Shown: piece after piece, positions 60,381 to 64,000 of the stretch
Layout of the letters: each line of letters opens with the position of its first letter
Position numbering within the stretch: position 1 is the stretch's first letter
DNA from: Heliocidaris erythrogramma
Taxonomy: Eukaryota > Echinodermata > Echinoidea > Camarodonta > Echinometridae
Direction: 5' to 3'
DNA: 64,000 bases
Assembly: GCA_025617745.1 (NCBI GenBank)
Contig: CM046857.1
Location: 23,839,761-23,903,760 of the forward strand
Translations under genes and position numbers: made by a program
Notes under the pieces: model-generated
Told to the model about the DNA's origin: nothing
The model's database searches: none
The model's input: the letters and a program-made list of their open reading frames with translations, nothing else

Positions 60381-62740
60381 GAAAAATATAATAATAAAAA
60401 ATCGTCAGTCGTGTGCATATGCTTTCATAGTGTCATAATAGAGTTGTCCATTTATCGTTTTCATATCATTATAAGATTCCCATTTTGTTTTTAATATGTC
60501 TGATCTGTCAAACCCTTTTTTACCGGTTTCTCTGTATTTAATGCTTTTAATCAAATCAAATCGTTTTGGAGCTGGACATGGTTTGATGGCGATTTCCATC
60601 AGTGATTGGATGATTTTCGCCAGGCAGTATGAGAGGGCGTTGTTTTCCTCTCCGCGATGTCACAGATCTTGCATGGTATCGTTGAGACCACCGTGTTTTC
60701 CTCTGTGGGATCGACAATGGCCTTACAGGTGGCGTTGTGCACTGAGGGTTAATATTATGTTGAGTGCAGTTACTTTATTATTTATTATTGAGCATTATTA
60801 TAAAGAATAGTATAGGAAATGATGAAGGAGATGAATTTTAGATGGGTTCAGTCTGTTATGTTTAAAGGTTAGTTTTGAGGCCCCTTTTCGTCATTACATC
60901 GGAAGGAAAGATCGGCGATTTGTGGCCATTAATGTTTAGGTAAGCTTAATACCGTCGTTGAGAAAGCTGAAAGGGATATGGTTAAGCAATTTAGATACGA
61001 AGCTTTTGAACGGGTGTAACATTTGTAATATGATGTATTAAACTTCTTTTTTTTTGTTCTTATTGCATTTTCACAGATCGCCAGAAATGATTACATGCTA
61101 GATCCCCAAGTTAGGACATCGTTATATTTGACGTGCTTATCCATATAAAAAACAAGAGTGTCTCGCTTGGGAGTCAAACGCATTTTATCACATTTTATAT
61201 ACATTAAAAAAAGAAAAGGAAATAAAAAGTAACAAAATTGCCTTTCATGCTGAAGAGTGACTAAAGAACTTGTTAATTTACACGCCCTCCCTCTATAAGA
61301 AATTAATATTGTGGTATACATGGCATGCATGGTGTATGTGTATGTTTATGTGTATTTAACCTCTAGACATTGTGTAGTATATATAGTTCAACTACTAATC
61401 ATTGTTAAAATTGAATGTAACCAATTTTCATAAATTTCAAAAACTGTACATGCATCTTTTATAATGTAACATTAAAAGCGTTGTTCGTCAATGTAGTTTT
61501 TTCTAATTTCTTATATTTTGTTTTCACAGTTATGGGGTAACCGAAATAACCGGTAGAAGAAAATAAAATCATTGGTAGGATTTCTATACGGATATACGAA
61601 AGGGGGGGGGGGGGGGGGCTCGGCAGCAGGGCCCCTATTGAAAACACGCCTCTTTAGGAGTAAAACCACCTCCTTTCCCTTCCCCCATTAGCTCTCGACA
61701 GTGCAATTATATGGTGTTATTCCACATTTTCAAAATGTCTTAATAACCAGTCACAAGAAAAAAAAAAGTTATTTTCCAGTACCTTTATTTAATACATTAC
61801 GCAGCACAGGGATAAGCTCTAAAATAAAAGACCACTTTCCAGGATGGCTGCCCCCTTTGAATAGTGCTAGTGATAACAGGGAACGTTCTCCTTCAATAAT
61901 CTAAACGCAATATTCCAAAGGTATTAAAAATATCAGGAGAGTAGTAGCATGTAGTAGTAGTAGTAGAATGTATATCATTAATATATATCAGGTATATCTT
62001 TTAGTTTGTACATTCAAGGACACGCCTTATTTGGTCTTTCTTTATTTCTACATTTTGATATTTGTGTATGTTCTGCTTATTTGCTGTAGTTGACTTTGAA
62101 CTGTAAATGTTATTGTTTCAAAGATGTTCTATCTTTTACCTTTGTGTATGTAACTATGTGAATACCTTTGTGTATGTAAATAGTGAATTAACTATGTGAA
62201 TTACTTTTAATAGACAAGGTTGATTTCTGAATATATGTATATGTATGTCAAACAGGAGCGGCGATCCCGGGGAAGCGTCTCTTGGAAAAATTCCAGGGGC
62301 ATGGTATCCACCACCTCCCCCCCCCCCCCGCGAAATTTGGGAAACAAGATTACAAAAGGAAAGACAAATATATAGCCATGTGAGTTAATGTTCGAAGACA
62401 CTGTTTATGCTCTGAAGAGCTCTAGAATGCAAAGTTTCACTTGTCAAATATGTTCGGTTACCAGGCGTCGTCGCAGAATATTTTAACTTTGAAAAATTGT
62501 GGAATATATCAGTAAACCTTACGTATTATATAGGCAGAGATTATATTGCGAGTTTGCAAGACCTAGATGATGCAAATTTCTGATATAGGGTTTTCTCCCT
62601 AACGCAAGATCGCCATTTTTAATTAAATAATTAATTATTATTATTTTTTTTTTGGGGGGGGGGGGGGTAGGGAGGGCCCTTCTCTCATTAAAATCTTCGA
62701 GGGGTCACCCCGAAGAAATGTGAAAAATCGCCAAAAGGCT
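59547..62740. other. Downstream intergenic sequence without a recognised gene
   Basis: Contains G runs at 59830 and 61604, an (AT)n at 60350-60376 and a (TAG)n at 61951-61965. A 64-codon minus frame at 60405-60599 matched nothing I know. No exons or RNA genes recognised. Confidence 0.4.
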
Positions 62741-62748
62741 GTTTAGAT

Positions 62749-62905
62749 CAGGGGCGGATCCAAGATTTTGTAAAAGAGGGGGCACAGAGCCGGAAAAGTA
62801 CACAATTAAGGGGCAATTTTTTTTCATTGTGTACTTAAGGTATGCCAGTTGGGTTTCAAAAAAGGGGGGACGGGCCGGATTTTCCCCTATGTAAATCCGC
62901 CACTG
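62749..62905. mobile_element. hAT-like short element
   Basis: CAGGGGCGGATCC to AAATCCGCCACTG with inverted ends; flanks GTTTAGAT and GTTTAACA agree only at the first five bases, so the duplication has decayed or is not real. Confidence 0.7.
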
Positions 62906-63489
62906 GTTTAACACTGCTTAAACTCATGAAGAGAACCGGGCAAATGTAAATAAAGATCAGATTTTTAATTAACTGTGAGATTAAAAAAAAAAAAGTTTGC
63001 ATGTAAAAAATCCCAAAGTTTTATCGGCAGGTCGGTGTAATCTACCAAAAAGGATGTTGAGAAAAGGCAAGGTTCTTATATGGAAAATGCAAAACCTTCC
63101 GATGGGGGGGGGGGGGGGGAAGTACCCTCAAAGATCATTCCCCGCTCGGTCTCTAAGTCTCTTCCGAGTGCCATTACAAGAAATCGCCGCCCCTGTAGTT
63201 TGCTTTAATAAAGCTTAAACTCTTACGAAGATTAACAGTATAGTCTATTATGTCGTTTTTTTTTTGTTGGTTCCAGTATTCACCTTTGTAACATAGATGC
63301 CAAGAAATTTAGATGTTCAGTACCTCGTTCGAAAATTTTGAATAATGGAGGATTCTTTCAAAATACTGATTTAATTTTAAAACAATGATACCTTCTCCTA
63401 CTGTGTTTATTTTATACAATGCAGATTCCCCAAAAATGTTGATTTTCTGACATTCAAATCATCATTCTGTTGTTAGATAGGAGGGCTCT

Positions 63490-63695
63490 TGTTTTTCCGA
63501 AGGTTCATAATTCCGAAACACAAAATTCCAATACCAGCAAGTTCATGATTCCGAAAATGGAATATGGTTCATAATTCAGAACATATGTTGCATTACTCTG
63601 AAGCTTCATATTCCGAAAGTTCGTTATTCCGAAGGCTCGTTATTCTGATAGATCGTTAATCCGAAGGTTTATGATTCTGAAAATGAAATGGGGTT
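63490..63695. repeat. GGTTCATAATTCCGAA phrase array
   Basis: About nine same-direction copies of a 14-18-bp phrase with changes, spaced 12-45 bp. Built on the same principle as the phrase arrays at 10, 13 and 25 kb but with a different phrase. Confidence 0.8.
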
Positions 63696-63710
63696 CAATA
63701 TTTGAAGAGT

Positions 63711-63958
63711 TTTCTAGCAAAAGGCCCTAAATCCACTTTACCTACTTCTTAGTAAATTGAGATTTTTTGTTTCACACAGTTCTATGATTTAATTCAAGAA
63801 GATCTTCATGTATGTTTAAGAGACATCACCACAGGTAACAATAATCACAATTAAAAAAATCCTACGGCCGTCAAACATTTTATATGATTTTTATTATTTT
63901 TTTGGATTTAGGGCCTTTTGCAAGAAAAGTGGGATTTAGGGCCTTTTGCAAGAAAAGT
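63711..63958. mobile_element. Element with reiterated GGATTTAGGGCC ends
   Basis: The 27-bp phrase GGATTTAGGGCCTTTTGCAA (+ GAAAAGT) occurs reversed at 63711-63739 and twice in tandem at 63904-63958, giving inverted ends around a 160-bp interior. The window ends 42 nt later. Confidence 0.8.
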
Positions 63959-64000
63959 CTTGAATGATAATAGTAATTTACACATTAAAAATCTTTCTAA

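Noticed and set aside
60405-60599. 64-codon minus-strand frame (MEIAIKPCPAPKRFD...)
   Set aside because: Reasonable composition but no recognised domain, no homologous context and no splice evidence.

Overview
This is a eukaryotic, AT-rich genomic window that most resembles a marine invertebrate deuterostome, probably an echinoderm such as a sea urchin. The reasons are a spliced gene with large introns and GT-AG sites, a MACPF-ApeC (apextrin-type) product known from echinoderms, amphioxus and cnidarians, several CR1/L2-type non-LTR retrotransposons, tRNA-headed SINEs, many small inverted-repeat DNA elements, and very frequent long G or C runs. The species assignment is an inference. No rRNA, functional tRNA, CRISPR or prokaryotic operon structure is visible.

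The one clear host gene lies on the + strand from about 19.78 kb to 58.96 kb. Nine coding exons can be chained with canonical splice sites and matching phases into about 615 codons. Exons 1-6 encode a MACPF domain, with the signature W-G-T-H split exactly across the exon 3/exon 4 junction. Exons 7-9 encode an ApeC domain with eight cysteines, followed by a basic R-Q-R-R site and a C-terminal hydrophobic tail that suggests a membrane or GPI anchor. This is an apextrin-like protein, a family tied to extracellular adhesion and innate immunity. The true initiator is probably in an unseen upstream exon, because the signal-peptide-like hydrophobic stretch begins before the only in-frame ATG.

Region by region: 1-19.7 kb is upstream and intergenic, with a retrotransposon C-terminal scrap (3.2 kb), a 665-bp TIR element (4.0-4.7 kb), a 1.4-kb polypyrimidine tract facing a purine block (5.0-6.6 kb), several foldback elements (8.7, 12.5, 16.3-17.0 kb) and a dimeric tRNA-headed repeat (18.2-18.7 kb). 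Intron 1 (20.1-28.5 kb) holds nested TIR elements right after the donor, a 1.3-kb repeat, a non-LTR element broken by a SINE at its catalytic motif, a phrase array split by a hAT-like element, and foldbacks. Intron 2 (28.5-31.2 kb) holds a frameshifted THAP-domain fragment followed by two striking palindromes, and a SINE head abutting exon 3. Intron 3 (31.4-49.5 kb) opens with a 5.5-kb hAT-like segment bounded by an 8-bp duplication, then a degraded non-LTR element with an inserted MITE, degenerate tandem repeats, an L1-type ORF1 fragment and further retrotransposon pieces. Introns 4-8 are shorter, and intron 6 carries an inverted copy of the 1.3-kb repeat of intron 1. Downstream of the gene (59-64 kb) only repeats are seen.

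Two observations stand out. The inverted 1.3-kb repeats in introns 1 and 6 flank exons 2-6, a phase-1/phase-1 block of 627 nt holding most of the MACPF domain; pairing between them could favour in-frame skipping or circularisation of that block. Also, two short foldback elements 25 kb apart share one internal scaffold but carry entirely different short terminal phrases, each repeated at the same four positions. Other foldbacks here reiterate their own phrases, which hints at a family whose repeat phrase is exchanged as a unit.
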